Counted from the first letter of the stretch, positions 23,605-32,520 are shown. The stretch: DNA of 64,000 bases from Streptomyces globosus (GCF_003325375.1 NZ_CP030862.1:6551001-6615000); one strand, 5' to 3'. Translations and numbers: made by a program. The notes: generated from the sequence alone by a model not told the origin.

Positions 23605-24321
23605 TCACGATCCGGCCAGGGAGACGTCCGTACCGCCCAGCTCCAGGCGGACGCCGGCCTCGTCGGAGGTCAGCCCCGTCAGCCGCAGCCCGGACGGCAG
23701 GCCGCCGTCGAGGCGGCGGTCGAAGTCGGTCTTGCGGCGCACGGCGCCCTCGATGCCGGGGATGCCCTCGCCGGGCACCTCGTCGGCCCGGACCCGGACG
23801 AGCTTGCCGCCGCCGTCGCCGCCCGCGTCGACGAGGCTGACGCTGGAGACCACGCTCCGCGTGAAGGTCCGGCCCAGCAGCTCCACCGAGGCGGTCACCT
23901 TCACCTTGTCCCGCTCCCCGCCGTATGCCAGCTTCACCCCGCTCTGCGAGGCCTGTGTCAGGTCCGGGTACGTGATCAGCGCCGAGCCCTCGGCGCTCTT
24001 CGCGGTGCCGCCGCCGTAGTCCGCGTCCAGCTTCACGCCGCGGAAGGTCGCGGCCAGCTCCGACAGGCGCGTCTTGCGGCCGTCGGCGACGGCGTCGACG
24101 CCGGTGACGCGTACGTCCACCCGGTTGAGCTCGTGGCTGAGCGCCTGGGTGAGGAAGGGGAAGCCGTGGATCTCGGCCTCCGCGGTGCCCGCCAGTCCCT
24201 GGCGGGCCCGTATTCGGTCGGCCAACCGGTCCTCGGCGTACCCGGCCGCGAACCGGTCGGCGGCCACGAACAGGCCGCCCAGCACCACTGCGACGAACAC
24301 GACGACACGCAGGACGCGCAC
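23605..24321 (-). CDS. DUF2993 (LmeA-like) secreted or membrane-anchored lipid-binding protein
   Basis: A 238-residue protein with an N-terminal hydrophobic anchor or signal (residues 2-21) and the DUF2993 core: GYAEDRLADRIRARQGL, then EAEIHGFPFLTQAL with the family's GFPFLTQ motif. LmeA in mycobacteria is a periplasmic phospholipid-binding protein needed for lipoglycan maturation; here only the fold class is safe. The GTG at 24321 follows GGAGAGG. Probably monocistronic. Confidence 0.85.
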   Translation of the reverse strand: MRVLRVVVFVAVVLGGLFVAADRFAAGYAEDRLADRIRARQGLAGTAEAEIHGFPFLTQALSHELNRVDVRVTGVDAVADGRKTRLSELAATFRGVKLDADYGGGTAKSAEGSALITYPDLTQASQSGVKLAYGGERDKVKVTASVELLGRTFTRSVVSSVSLVDAGGDGGGKLVRVRADEVPGEGIPGIEGAVRRKTDFDRRLDGGLPSGLRLTGLTSDEAGVRLELGGTDVSLAGS

Positions 24322-24418
24322 GTGCCTCTCCCCCCTCTAGACCCGGTACGTGCCCCCTAGTTGACCACGCGGGGGCGCCGCGGGGCCGCTGCCCGGGCCC
24401 GCGCGGCCCGGCGCGCCG

Positions 24419-26248
24419 TCAGCCGACCACCCGCCCCAGCAGGTAGACGGCCGGGGCGGCCGCCGCCAGCGGCAGCGCCACTCCGGCGGTCATGTGCACG
24501 AACTTCGACGGGTAGTCGTACGCCGCCACGCGCAGCCCGATCAGCGCGCACACCCCGGCGGCCAGGCCCAGCAGTGCCCCACCCGCGCCGATGGAGGTCA
24601 GTGCGCCGACGGCGATGCCGGAGCCGGCCGCCGCGGCCAGCGAGACGCCGGCCGAGGGCGCGGGCGGCAGGGGCAGCGCGCGGACGAACACGGCGACGGC
24701 CACGGCGACCGCGCCGACCGACACGGCGGCGGACCCGGCGGCCAGGAAGCCGGCGCACACGATGGCGAGGGCGGCGGAGGCCACCGAGGCCATGAGGCCG
24801 TACATCCGCTCGTCGGGGTCCGCGGCGCTGCGCAGCTGGAGGACCAGGGTCAGCAGCACCCACACGCCGAGGGTGCCGATGATCGCGCCGGGGCCGTGGA
24901 CGGCGTCGACCGCGAGGACGGCGGCGTCCGCGACGAGCGCGCCGAGGAAGGCGAGGGCGATGCCCTGGCGGGCGGGCCACATGCCGTTCAGGCGGAACCA
25001 CCCGGCGGCCGTGAGCCCCTGGAGGACGACGAGCGGGAGAAGCAGCGCGAGGTCGCCGAAGGGGGCGGCCGCGGCGAGCAGCAGGCCGAGCGCGGCGGTC
25101 AGCAGGGCCGACTGCGGGCCCGGGTCGATGATCGGCGAGAGGCCTTCCGCGCGGGCCTGTGCGGGGTCGACGGCGCGCATGGTGTTGCCGCCGAGGGTGG
25201 GCGGCGAGTACGCGGGATCCTCGCCCGGCGCCTGAGGCCCGCCGGGCTGCCCGGCGGGGCCGCCCGGCTGCGCGGCGCCGGGGGCGGCGGCCTGCGGTGC
25301 CGGGTCGGCGGCGGCCTGCGGGGGCAGGTAGGCGGTGGCCTCGGCCCAGCTCTCGGCACCCGGCGCGGCCCCGGCGGGGCCGGCGGCGGCCGGAGTCTCC
25401 TCACGGAACCAGCCGTCGGGGACGCCCGCACCCTCGCGCACTGGCGGCAGATAAGCAGTCTCGGCGGCTGCCGCGGCATCCTGCACCGGCGGCGGATACG
25501 GGGCCCCGGGAGCGGCAGCGTCCCGTACGGGCGGCAGGTACGCGGTCTCGGCGGCAGCGGCCGCGTCCCGGACCGGCGGCAGGTACGCCGTCTCGGCAGC
25601 GGCGGCCGCATCCCGGACCGGCGGCAGGTACGCGGTCTCGGCGGCTGGGGCCGCGTCCTGGACCGGCGGCAGGTACGCCGTCTCGGCGGCCCAGTCGTGG
25701 CCCGGCGCGGCCGCGGGGGCCGGAGCGGGGGCCGCGGGGGCCTCGTCGCGGAACCAGCCGTCCGGAACCGCGGGCTGCGCCGGGTACTGCGGCGCAGCCT
25801 GGGCCGGATAAGCCTGCGGGTAGGGGTTCTGGGACCAGTCCGCGGCGGGGGCCGGCTGCTGCGGGGCGGCCGGGGCGGCGGGGGACTCGTCCCGGAACCA
25901 CCCCTCGGGGGCGACGGGCCGCTCCGGAGCCGACTGCCCCGGCAGCCCGCCGAGCGGCGGCTGCGGGGACTGCGCCTGCGGATGCAGGCCCGGCTCGGGC
26001 TGCTGCACGGGCTGGTACGCCGTGTCCCACGTCGGCGCCTGCCAGGTCTGGGTGCCGTACGGGTCGGCCTCGGGAACCGGCTGCTGCGCCCCGTACGCAC
26101 CCGGCTGCTGCTGGTGCTGCGGCTGCTGCGGCTGCTGCGGCTGCTGCGGCTGCTGGTGCTGCGGGTACGACTGGTGGTGGTGCTGCTGCTGCTGCTCGGG
26201 GTGCTGCTGCCCGTACTGCCGGCGCTGCTGTTCGTCGGGAGTGCTCAT
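24419..26248 (-). CDS. Large repeat-rich, Pro/Gln-rich multi-pass membrane protein
   Basis: A 609-residue protein. Residues about 1-50 are Gln/His-rich. Residues 50-355 are Pro/Ala-rich and disordered, with three copies of a GWFRDE-type motif and six tandem units of about 14 residues of the form AETAYLPPVRDA. From about 370 to the end there are seven or so hydrophobic helices (for example SALLTAALGLLLAAAAPFGDLALLLPLVVL). It is probably a scaffold or sensor with a large cytoplasmic tail. I recognise no catalytic domain. MoaD-like gene upstream, 10 bases apart, same strand. Confidence 0.75.
   Translation of the reverse strand: MSTPDEQQRRQYGQQHPEQQQQHHHQSYPQHQQPQQPQQPQQPQHQQQPGAYGAQQPVPEADPYGTQTWQAPTWDTAYQPVQQPEPGLHPQAQSPQPPLGGLPGQSAPERPVAPEGWFRDESPAAPAAPQQPAPAADWSQNPYPQAYPAQAAPQYPAQPAVPDGWFRDEAPAAPAPAPAAAPGHDWAAETAYLPPVQDAAPAAETAYLPPVRDAAAAAETAYLPPVRDAAAAAETAYLPPVRDAAAPGAPYPPPVQDAAAAAETAYLPPVREGAGVPDGWFREETPAAAGPAGAAPGAESWAEATAYLPPQAAADPAPQAAAPGAAQPGGPAGQPGGPQAPGEDPAYSPPTLGGNTMRAVDPAQARAEGLSPIIDPGPQSALLTAALGLLLAAAAPFGDLALLLPLVVLQGLTAAGWFRLNGMWPARQGIALAFLGALVADAAVLAVDAVHGPGAIIGTLGVWVLLTLVLQLRSAADPDERMYGLMASVASAALAIVCAGFLAAGSAAVSVGAVAVAVAVFVRALPLPPAPSAGVSLAAAAGSGIAVGALTSIGAGGALLGLAAGVCALIGLRVAAYDYPSKFVHMTAGVALPLAAAAPAVYLLGRVVG
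25439..25690 (-). repeat. Six tandem 42-bp repeats coding AETAYLPPVxDA
   Basis: Consecutive in-frame units of about 42 bases within the repeat-rich membrane protein. Five encode AETAYLPPV and one, fifth in order, has drifted to PGAPYPPPV. A related ATAYLPPQ segment follows closer to the membrane. The copy number is likely to vary between strains. Confidence 0.8.
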
Positions 26249-26258
26249 CGTCTTCCGC

Positions 26259-26513
26259 TCACCCGCCCGCGAACGGCGGGAGCACCTCGACGGTGCCCCC
26301 CTCGGTCAGCAGGACGGCGTCGTGCGGGCGCTTGCCCACAGGCTCGTCGTTCACGAGGAAGGAGCAGCGCAGCAGCACCCGGGTCAGCTCCCCGGGATGC
26401 CGTTCGCGCACTGCGTCGAGCGCCTCGGCCAGTGTCCGCGCCGAGTACGGCTCCTCCGCCGTCCCGGACGCGGCCTTGGCCGCCGCCCAGTAGCGGATGG
26501 TTCCGGTTGCCAC
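26259..26513 (-). CDS. MoaD/ThiS family ubiquitin-like sulphur carrier
   Basis: An 84-residue beta-grasp protein ending in the diagnostic LPPFAGG, whose terminal Gly-Gly is adenylated and thiocarboxylated to carry sulphur for molybdopterin or another cofactor. I chose the GTG at 26513 (ATGTIRYWAAAKAASG onward) because AGGAG stands 6 bases upstream; an ATG at 26552 would add 13 unlikely residues. It is a typical MoaD in length, but no moaE or other molybdopterin gene is nearby, so the pathway is not certain. Confidence 0.85.
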   Translation of the reverse strand: MATGTIRYWAAAKAASGTAEEPYSARTLAEALDAVRERHPGELTRVLLRCSFLVNDEPVGKRPHDAVLLTEGGTVEVLPPFAGG

Positions 26514-26996
26514 TGCAGCTCCTATCGTCGGCTCTCTACCGTCGGCCTCCATGATGGCCCCTCCCGCCCGCTGCTCCGGCGCGCCCGCACACGCCCTGCA
26601 TGCGCCCCGCGCGCGCACCGGCGGCCCCCGCCCGCTGCGCCAAACATCCCCCGAACCCCCGAAAGCGGGGCATAGGCTGGTTCCGGAGGGTGGCACGGAC
26701 CACAGAAGCGGAGTCGGCGAAGCCTCGGCCCGCCGCCGGGCGGTGGGCTATTCTGCTGGCGAAGGATCCGGGCAGCGCAGCCCCCGGGTCCTTTTGTGCT
26801 TTCGGCACGTTGATCGGGCCGGGAACAGTGACATCCGTGCGGGCCCCCGGGGCGCGGAGCCCGCACGGCCGCCGCACGCGCACCGCGCACCACGTACGAA
26901 GCAGTACCGCGAAAGTCCTCGACGGGACCGAGGAGGAACCGACGTGACGGACCAGCGAACCGTGCACCACCGACCGACCCGGGCAGGGGGTCGGGC
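26514..26996. other. Intergenic region ahead of glnR
   Basis: A gap of 483 bases between the divergent MoaD-like gene and glnR. I see no coding frame or tRNA. It contains a promoter-like GCTATTCTG (26748-26756) directly followed by the rho-independent-type hairpin at 26764, about 200 bases before the glnR start. The rest is GC-rich with no repeats that I can pick out. Confidence 0.5.
26764..26795 (+). terminator. Hairpin with T-run in the glnR upstream region
   Basis: GGATCCGGG, 10-base loop, CCCGGGTCC, then TTTT. The 9-bp stem has one G-T pair. It stands 201 bases before the glnR start and only about 10 bases after a TATTCT box. No gene on the plus strand ends before it, so it is either an attenuator or the end of a very short transcript. 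Confidence 0.6.
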
Positions 26997-27734
26997 ATGA
27001 GCTCCCTCCTGCTGCTGACGAACGCCCTCCAGCCGTCCACCGAGGTGCTGCCGGCCCTGGGCCTGCTGCTGCACAGCGTGCGCGTCGCCCCCGCCGAGGG
27101 GCCCGCCCTGGTCGACACCCCCGGGGCGGACGTCATCCTCGTCGACGGCCGCCGCGACCTGCCGCAGGTCCGCTCGCTGTGCCAGCTGCTGCGCTCCACC
27201 GGGCCCGGCTGCCCGCTGATCCTCGTCGTCACCGAGGGCGGCCTCGCGGCCGTCACCGCCGACTGGGGCATCGACGACGTCCTCCTCGACACCGCCGGCC
27301 CCGCCGAGGTCGAGGCGCGGCTGCGGCTGGCCACCGGCCGCCGGCAGCTCGGCTCCGACGACTCCCCCATGGAGATCCGCAACGGCGACCTGTCGGTCGA
27401 CGAGGCCACCTACTCCGCGAAGCTGAAGGGCCGGGTCCTGGACCTCACCTTCAAGGAGTTCGAGCTGCTGAAGTACCTGGCGCAGCACCCGGGCCGGGTC
27501 TTCACGCGCGCCCAGCTCCTCCAGGAGGTATGGGGGTACGACTACTTCGGAGGCACCCGGACGGTGGACGTGCACGTCCGGCGGCTGCGTGCGAAACTCG
27601 GCCCCGAGCACGAGTCGCTGATCGGGACCGTCCGCAACGTCGGGTACCGGTTCGTCACCCCGGAGAAGGTCGAGCGGGCCGCCGCCGAGGCCGCGGCGCA
27701 GGCCGCCGCGGCCCTTCCGGCGGAGGCCCGGTGA
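26997..27734 (+). CDS. glnR: GlnR, global nitrogen-metabolism regulator (orphan OmpR-type)
   Basis: Activates or represses ammonium assimilation genes (glnA, amtB and others) in Streptomyces. The 245-residue protein starts MSSLLLLTNALQPSTEVLPALGLLLHSVRV. Its receiver-like domain keeps Asp50 (VILVD) but lacks the other acidic-pocket residues of a normal phospho-receiver, the known GlnR peculiarity. The winged-helix domain (about 128-225) is TFKEFELLKYLAQHPGRVFTRAQLL and GTRTVDVHVRRLRAKLG. The sequence is almost identical to the S. coelicolor protein I remember; the C-terminal tail is shorter. No sensor kinase is adjacent. Confidence 0.95.
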   Translation: MSSLLLLTNALQPSTEVLPALGLLLHSVRVAPAEGPALVDTPGADVILVDGRRDLPQVRSLCQLLRSTGPGCPLILVVTEGGLAAVTADWGIDDVLLDTAGPAEVEARLRLATGRRQLGSDDSPMEIRNGDLSVDEATYSAKLKGRVLDLTFKEFELLKYLAQHPGRVFTRAQLLQEVWGYDYFGGTRTVDVHVRRLRAKLGPEHESLIGTVRNVGYRFVTPEKVERAAAEAAAQAAAALPAEAR

Positions 27735-27824
27735 GGGCCTCCCCCGTATGGAGGAACCTCCTGTGATCGTCCGGTCGGCAGGACGGCCTGCCCAGAGGTA
27801 GGTCCCCCCGCGTAGACTCCCGGC

Positions 27825-28847
27825 GTGGCCAAGGTGACGCGGGATGACGTGGCGCGACTTGCGGGTACTTCGACCGCCGTCGTGAGCTACGTCATCAACA
27901 ACGGACCCAGGCCGGTCGCCCCGGCCACGCGCGAGCGTGTCCTCGCCGCGATCAAGGAGCTGGGCTACCGTCCGGACCGGGTCGCCCAGGCGATGGCGTC
28001 GCGGCGCACCGACCTCATAGGCATGATCGTGCCCGACGCGCGCCAGCCGTTCTTCGCGGAGATGGCGCACGCGGTCGAGCAGGCCGCCGCCGAGCGCGGG
28101 AAGATGGTGCTCGTCGGGAACTCGGACTACCGGGACGAGCGGGAGGTCCACTACCTGCGGGCCTTCCTCGGCATGCGGGTGTCCGGACTGATCCTGGTCA
28201 GCCAGGGCATGAGCGAGCGGGCCGCCTCCGAGATCGAGGCCTGGGACGCGCGGGTCGTGCTGCTGCACGAGCGGCCCGAGGCCATCGACGACGTCGCGGT
28301 CGTCACCGACGACATCGGCGGCGCCCAGCTCGCCACCCGCCACCTCCTGGAGCACGGGCACGAGTACGTCGCCTGCATCGGCGGCATCGAGAACACGCCG
28401 TCGGTCGGCGACCCGGTCGCCGACCACGTCGAGGGCTGGCGCCGGGCCATGCTCGAATCCGGCCGGTCCGTCGAGGGCCGCCTCTTCGAGGCCCCCTACA
28501 ACCGCTACGACGCCTACCGGGTCGCGCTGGAGGTCCTCTCCGGCCCGAACCGGCCGCCGGCGATCTTCTGCGCCACCGACGACCAGGCGATCGGCGTGCT
28601 GCGCGCAGCCCGCGAGCTGCGCATCGACGTGCCCGGCGAGCTGGCCGTCGCCGGCTTCGACGACGTGAAGGAGGCGGCGCTCACCGATCCGCCGCTGACC
28701 ACGATCGCCTCGGACCGCCCGGCGATGGCCCGGGCCGCCGTCGACCTCGTGCTCGACGACGGGCTGCGGGTCGCGGGCTCGCGGCGGGAGCGGCTCAAGC
28801 AGTTCCCGTCCGCGCTGGTCGTGCGCCGCTCCTGCGGCTGCTCCTGA
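27825..28847 (+). CDS. LacI-family transcriptional regulator
   Basis: A 340-residue repressor. The N-terminal HTH is KVTRDDVARLAGTSTAVVSYVINN with hinge helix RVAQAMASRRTDLIGMIV. The periplasmic-binding-type domain (about 60-330) carries the usual FCATDDQAIGVLRAARELRIDVPGELAVAGFDD. The protein ends in an unusual cysteine-rich tail (RRSCGCS), which is common in this subgroup. The effector and targets are unknown; a sugar is likely. It starts at the GTG at 27825, 90 bases after glnR, and has its own terminator. Confidence 0.9.
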   Translation: MAKVTRDDVARLAGTSTAVVSYVINNGPRPVAPATRERVLAAIKELGYRPDRVAQAMASRRTDLIGMIVPDARQPFFAEMAHAVEQAAAERGKMVLVGNSDYRDEREVHYLRAFLGMRVSGLILVSQGMSERAASEIEAWDARVVLLHERPEAIDDVAVVTDDIGGAQLATRHLLEHGHEYVACIGGIENTPSVGDPVADHVEGWRRAMLESGRSVEGRLFEAPYNRYDAYRVALEVLSGPNRPPAIFCATDDQAIGVLRAARELRIDVPGELAVAGFDDVKEAALTDPPLTTIASDRPAMARAAVDLVLDDGLRVAGSRRERLKQFPSALVVRRSCGCS

Positions 28848-28876
28848 CGCGGCCGCCGGACGCACCGCCGGCAACG

Positions 28877-28902
28877 CCGGATCCCCGTCCGGACGCATTT
28901 TT
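28877..28902 (+). terminator. Terminator of the LacI-family gene
   Basis: CCGGA, TCCCCG loop, TCCGG, then ACGCATTTTT. The stem is short but the T5 run is clear. It lies 30 bases beyond the lacI-type stop codon. Confidence 0.55.
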
Positions 28903-28932
28903 ATATCGGGCATACGCGGTTCTGTCGGGCTT

Positions 28933-28959
28933 CTCAGCGGGAACTCAGAAAGCTCTCAT
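28933..28959. promoter_or_regulatory. Three CTCA(G/T) direct repeats at 11-bp spacing ahead of the HtrA-like gene
   Basis: CTCAG at 28933, CTCAG at 28944 and CTCAT at 28955 recur exactly every 11 bases, on one face of the helix, ending 23 bases before the protease start codon. Direct repeats of this phasing are typical OmpR-family binding sites, and mycobacterial MprA recognises similar TCTCAG-like repeats. The likely binder is the response regulator encoded at 30308. The assignment is inference. Confidence 0.6.
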
Positions 28960-28982
28960 GAACCGCGGCGAGAGTCGGTCCC

Positions 28983-30206
28983 ATGACCGACAGCTTCCGC
29001 CGCGAAGGCGAGTACCCGCAGGAGAACCGCCCGTATCCGAGCGCGCCCCTCGACGGGGCCTACCCGCCGCCCGGCGGGGCCGCCGAACCGGCGCCCGGCT
29101 GGTACGAGGCGCACCGGCCCGAGGCCGTCCGCGGCGAGGCCGCGCCGCCCGCCGCCCCCGCGTACGCACCGCCCGGGTACGCACCGCCCGCTCCGCCGGC
29201 CCCTCCCGCCCCGCCGACTCCCTACGCCGCGGACGCGCTGCCCGATCCCGGAGCCGACGGCCCGCAGGGCCCGTACGGCCCGGCCCGCACGCGCCGCGGC
29301 AGGCGGCCGGCTCTGGTGCTGGCGGCCGTGGCGCTCGCCGCGGCCGTCGTCGGCGGGGCCACCACCGCCGGCGTGCAGCAGCTGCTCGCCGAGCGGGCCG
29401 GCCTCTCCGGCACCGGCTTCCCCGGCACGAACGTCTCGCAGTCCGCCGGCGGCACGGTCGCGGGCGTCGCCGAGCAGGTCAGCCCGTCCGTCGTGCGGAT
29501 CGACACGCGCACCGGCTCGGGCCAGGGCACCGGCTCGGGCGTGATCATCAGCGCGGACGGCGAGGTCGTCACCAACAACCACGTCATCAACGGCGCCTCC
29601 GAGATCCAGGTCACCCTCAGCAACGGCAGGAAGCTGGCCGCGAAGACCGTCGGCACCGACCCGGACAAGGACCTCGCCCTGATCAGGATCGAGGGCGCGA
29701 GCGGCCTGAAGCCCGCCCGGCTCGGCAACTCCGACGGCCTCAAGGTCGGCGACGAGGTGGTCGCCATCGGCTCCCCCGACCGCCTGACCGGCACCGTCAC
29801 CAGCGGGATCGTCTCCGCCCTGAACCGCGAGGTGAACGTCCCGAAGTCCGAGCAGCCCCCGCAGCGGCAGCAGCGCGGCGACGGCGGCTGGCCGTTCTCC
29901 TTCGACGGCCGCCAGTTCAACGGGAACACCGGCTCGAACACCACCTCCTACAAGGCCATCCAGACGGACGCCTCCCTCAACCCCGGCAACTCCGGCGGCG
30001 CCCTCGTCAACATGAACGGCGAGATCGTCGGGATGCCGTCGGCGATCTACTCGCCGGCGAGCGACAGCGCCGCCGCCGGAAGCGTCGGCCTCGGCTTCGC
30101 GATCCCCGTCAACACCATCAAGGCCGACCTGCCCTCCCTGCGCCAGGGCGGCGCCGGCGGCAGCGGCGGCGCGGGCTCCGCGGACGGCTTCGGCACCTCC
30201 TTCTAG
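28983..30206 (+). CDS. HtrA/DegP-like trypsin-type serine protease without PDZ domain
   Basis: A membrane-anchored extracytoplasmic protease, probably for quality control of envelope proteins. In 407 residues it has a Pro/Ala/Tyr-rich cytoplasmic tail (1-108), a TM helix (109-128) and a trypsin-like domain with catalytic His200 (TNNHVI), Asp230 (DKDLALI) and Ser337 (NPGNSGGAL). A PDZ domain normally follows, but the protein ends about 70 residues after the serine in a Gly/Ser tail. It heads a unit with a two-component system, like mycobacterial PepD-MprAB. Confidence 0.92.
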   Translation: MTDSFRREGEYPQENRPYPSAPLDGAYPPPGGAAEPAPGWYEAHRPEAVRGEAAPPAAPAYAPPGYAPPAPPAPPAPPTPYAADALPDPGADGPQGPYGPARTRRGRRPALVLAAVALAAAVVGGATTAGVQQLLAERAGLSGTGFPGTNVSQSAGGTVAGVAEQVSPSVVRIDTRTGSGQGTGSGVIISADGEVVTNNHVINGASEIQVTLSNGRKLAAKTVGTDPDKDLALIRIEGASGLKPARLGNSDGLKVGDEVVAIGSPDRLTGTVTSGIVSALNREVNVPKSEQPPQRQQRGDGGWPFSFDGRQFNGNTGSNTTSYKAIQTDASLNPGNSGGALVNMNGEIVGMPSAIYSPASDSAAAGSVGLGFAIPVNTIKADLPSLRQGGAGGSGGAGSADGFGTSF

Positions 30207-30307
30207 CAGTGGCGGAGCCGCCCGCGGAACCCCCGTGCGAGGCTGGTAGCGCCGCGGCCGCGACGGCCGGGGCCACCGACCCGCCGAGCACCCCTGGGGG
30301 CCACGAG

Positions 30308-31060
30308 ATGATTCCCGCCGAAGGCGAACCGCAGCGCATCCTCGTCGTCGACGACGAGCCGGCCGTGCGGGAGGCCCTGCGCCGCAGCCTCGCCTTCGAG
30401 GGCTACGCCGCGCAGACCGCCGTCGACGGCCTCGACGCCCTCGACAAGGCGGCCGCCTCGCCCCCCGACCTGATCGTCCTGGACATCCAGATGCCCCGCA
30501 TGGACGGCCTGACCGCCGCCCGCCGGCTGCGCGCCGCCGGGAACACCACCCCGATCCTGATGCTGACCGCCCGCGACACCGTCGGCGACCGGGTCACCGG
30601 CCTCGACGCCGGCGCCGACGACTACCTCGTCAAGCCGTTCGAGCTGGACGAGCTGTTCGCCCGGGTCCGCGCCCTGCTGCGGCGCAGCGCGTACGCGGCC
30701 GCGAACGCCCCGGGCACCGCGGCCCCGTCCGAGGACGTCCTGTCCTTCGGGGACCTGCGGATGGACCCCGCCACCCGCGAGGTCACCCGGGCCGGCCGGC
30801 CGGTGGAGCTGACCCGCACCGAGTTCACGCTGCTGGAGATGTTCCTGACCCACCCGCGGCAGGTCCTCACCCGCGAGCAGATCCTCAAGACCGTGTGGGG
30901 CTTCGACTTCGAACCGAGCTCCAACTCCCTGGACGTGTACGTGATGTACCTGCGCCGCAAGACCGAGGCCGGCGGCGAGCCCCGCCTCGTCCACACCGTG
31001 CGCGGAGTCGGCTACGTACTGCGCGCCCCCGGGTCGGGGGACGGCGGGGGCACCGAATGA
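30308..31060 (+). CDS. OmpR-family response regulator (MprA-like)
   Basis: A 250-residue DNA-binding response regulator. The receiver has the acidic pair DDE (15-17), phospho-acceptor Asp59 (IVLDIQMP), Thr in LMLTARD and Lys in LVKPF. The winged helix is TRTEFTLLEMFLTHPRQVLTREQIL and SNSLDVYVMYLRRKTE. It lies between an HtrA-like protease and its kinase, the arrangement of MprAB-PepD. The 3' end overlaps the kinase start (ATGA), so both are made together. The probable target is the repeat cluster at 28933. Confidence 0.93.
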   Translation: MIPAEGEPQRILVVDDEPAVREALRRSLAFEGYAAQTAVDGLDALDKAAASPPDLIVLDIQMPRMDGLTAARRLRAAGNTTPILMLTARDTVGDRVTGLDAGADDYLVKPFELDELFARVRALLRRSAYAAANAPGTAAPSEDVLSFGDLRMDPATREVTRAGRPVELTRTEFTLLEMFLTHPRQVLTREQILKTVWGFDFEPSSNSLDVYVMYLRRKTEAGGEPRLVHTVRGVGYVLRAPGSGDGGGTE

Positions 31061-32520
31061 GCCCCGCCGCCCGGTTCCGCCGGCTGCCGCTGCGCTCCCG
31101 GCTCGCGCTGCTCGTCGCGGTCGCCGTGGCGGTGGCCGTCGCCGCCGTCGCCGCCGTGTCGTGGGTGATGGTCCGCACCCAGCTCCGCGAGCAGCTCGAC
31201 CAGTCGCTGGTGGCGACCAACCCGTCGCGGGAGGTCGTACGGATCCTCGACGGCGGCATCTGCGCGACCGGCCCCGCCCGCCCCTCCCAGGACATCGCCG
31301 GGAACCTCAACGCGACCGTGCAGATCGTCCTGGCCGGCGGAGCGCACTGCTGGGTCGCCGGCCGCACCGACCTGCCCGTCACCCAGGCCGACCGCGAGGT
31401 CGCCGCCGCCCGCCGGCCGAACGTCCTGCACGACGTGGTGGCCGCCGACGGCAGCCGGATGCGCGTCTACACCCTCCAGGCGCAGGCCGGCCCCGACACC
31501 AAGGTCTTCGCCATCTCCATCGCGAAACCGCTCGCCGACATCGACAAGCCGCTGTCCACGCTGACGTGGGTCCTGGTGCTGGTGTCCGGGATCGGCGTCG
31601 TCGGCGCCGGAGCGGCCGGGCTGTGGGTCGCCCGGACGGGGCTGCGCCCGGTCGACGAGCTGACCGGGGCCGTCGAGCACATCGCCCGCACCGAGGACCT
31701 GACCGTGCGGATCCCCGACGAGGGCGAGGACGAGATCGCCCGCCTGTCGCGGTCGTTCAACTCCATGACGGCGGCGCTCGCCTCCTCCCGGGACCGCCAG
31801 TCCCGCCTCATCGCGGACGCCGGCCACGAACTGCGCACCCCGCTGACCTCGCTGCGGACCAACGTCGAACTGCTGGCGCGCAGCGAGGAGACCGGCCGCC
31901 CCCTTCCCGCCGAGGACCGCCGCGAGCTGCTCGCCTCGGTGAAGGCGCAGACCGCCGAGCTGGCCGCGCTGATCGGCGACCTCCAGGAGCTGTCCCGTAC
32001 GGACGCGGCGCCCGCGGCCCGGCTGGAGGTGGTGGCCCTGCACGAGGTGGCGCGCAGCGCCCTGGCCCGGGCCCGGCTGCGGGGCCCCGAGCTGGAGTTC
32101 GCGGCTGCCCTGGAGTCCTGGTACGTGCGCGGGGAGGCGGCCGCCCTGGAGCGGGCGGTGGTGAACCTGCTCGACAACGCGGTGAAGTTCAGCCCGCCGG
32201 GCGGCCGTGTGGAGGTCTCGCTGCGGGCGGGCGCGCTGACCGTGCGGGACCAGGGGCCCGGCATCCCGCCGGAGGACCTCCCGCACGTCTTCGAGCGGTT
32301 CTGGCGCTCGCCGTCCGCGCGGGCGCTGCCCGGCAGCGGGCTCGGCCTGTCGATCGTGGCGCGGACGGCGCAGCGCGCCGGCGGCACCGTACAGCTGCGG
32401 CCCCCCGCGGACGGCGGACCGGGCACGGAGGCGGTGCTGCGCATCCCCGGCGCGCCGACCCCGCCGCCGGCGGCCGCCCCGCAGCCGCCCGGCGGCCCGC
32501 GGGCCGTGCCCGACCAGTGA
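31057..32520 (+). CDS. Membrane sensor histidine kinase (MprB-like)
   Basis: A 487-residue kinase: TM1 about 15-38, an extracytoplasmic loop of about 130 residues with two cysteines (GGICATG, AHCWVAG), TM2 about 169-192, a HAMP domain, and the H-box DAGHELRTPLTS with phospho-acceptor His257. The ATP-binding domain has N-box NLLDNAVKFSPPGG, the G1 motif VRDQGPGIP, ERFWRS and GSGLGLSIV. The tail is Pro/Ala-rich. It probably senses envelope stress and phosphorylates the regulator encoded just upstream, whose stop codon it overlaps. Confidence 0.93.
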   Translation: MSPAARFRRLPLRSRLALLVAVAVAVAVAAVAAVSWVMVRTQLREQLDQSLVATNPSREVVRILDGGICATGPARPSQDIAGNLNATVQIVLAGGAHCWVAGRTDLPVTQADREVAAARRPNVLHDVVAADGSRMRVYTLQAQAGPDTKVFAISIAKPLADIDKPLSTLTWVLVLVSGIGVVGAGAAGLWVARTGLRPVDELTGAVEHIARTEDLTVRIPDEGEDEIARLSRSFNSMTAALASSRDRQSRLIADAGHELRTPLTSLRTNVELLARSEETGRPLPAEDRRELLASVKAQTAELAALIGDLQELSRTDAAPAARLEVVALHEVARSALARARLRGPELEFAAALESWYVRGEAAALERAVVNLLDNAVKFSPPGGRVEVSLRAGALTVRDQGPGIPPEDLPHVFERFWRSPSARALPGSGLGLSIVARTAQRAGGTVQLRPPADGGPGTEAVLRIPGAPTPPPAAAPQPPGGPRAVPDQ

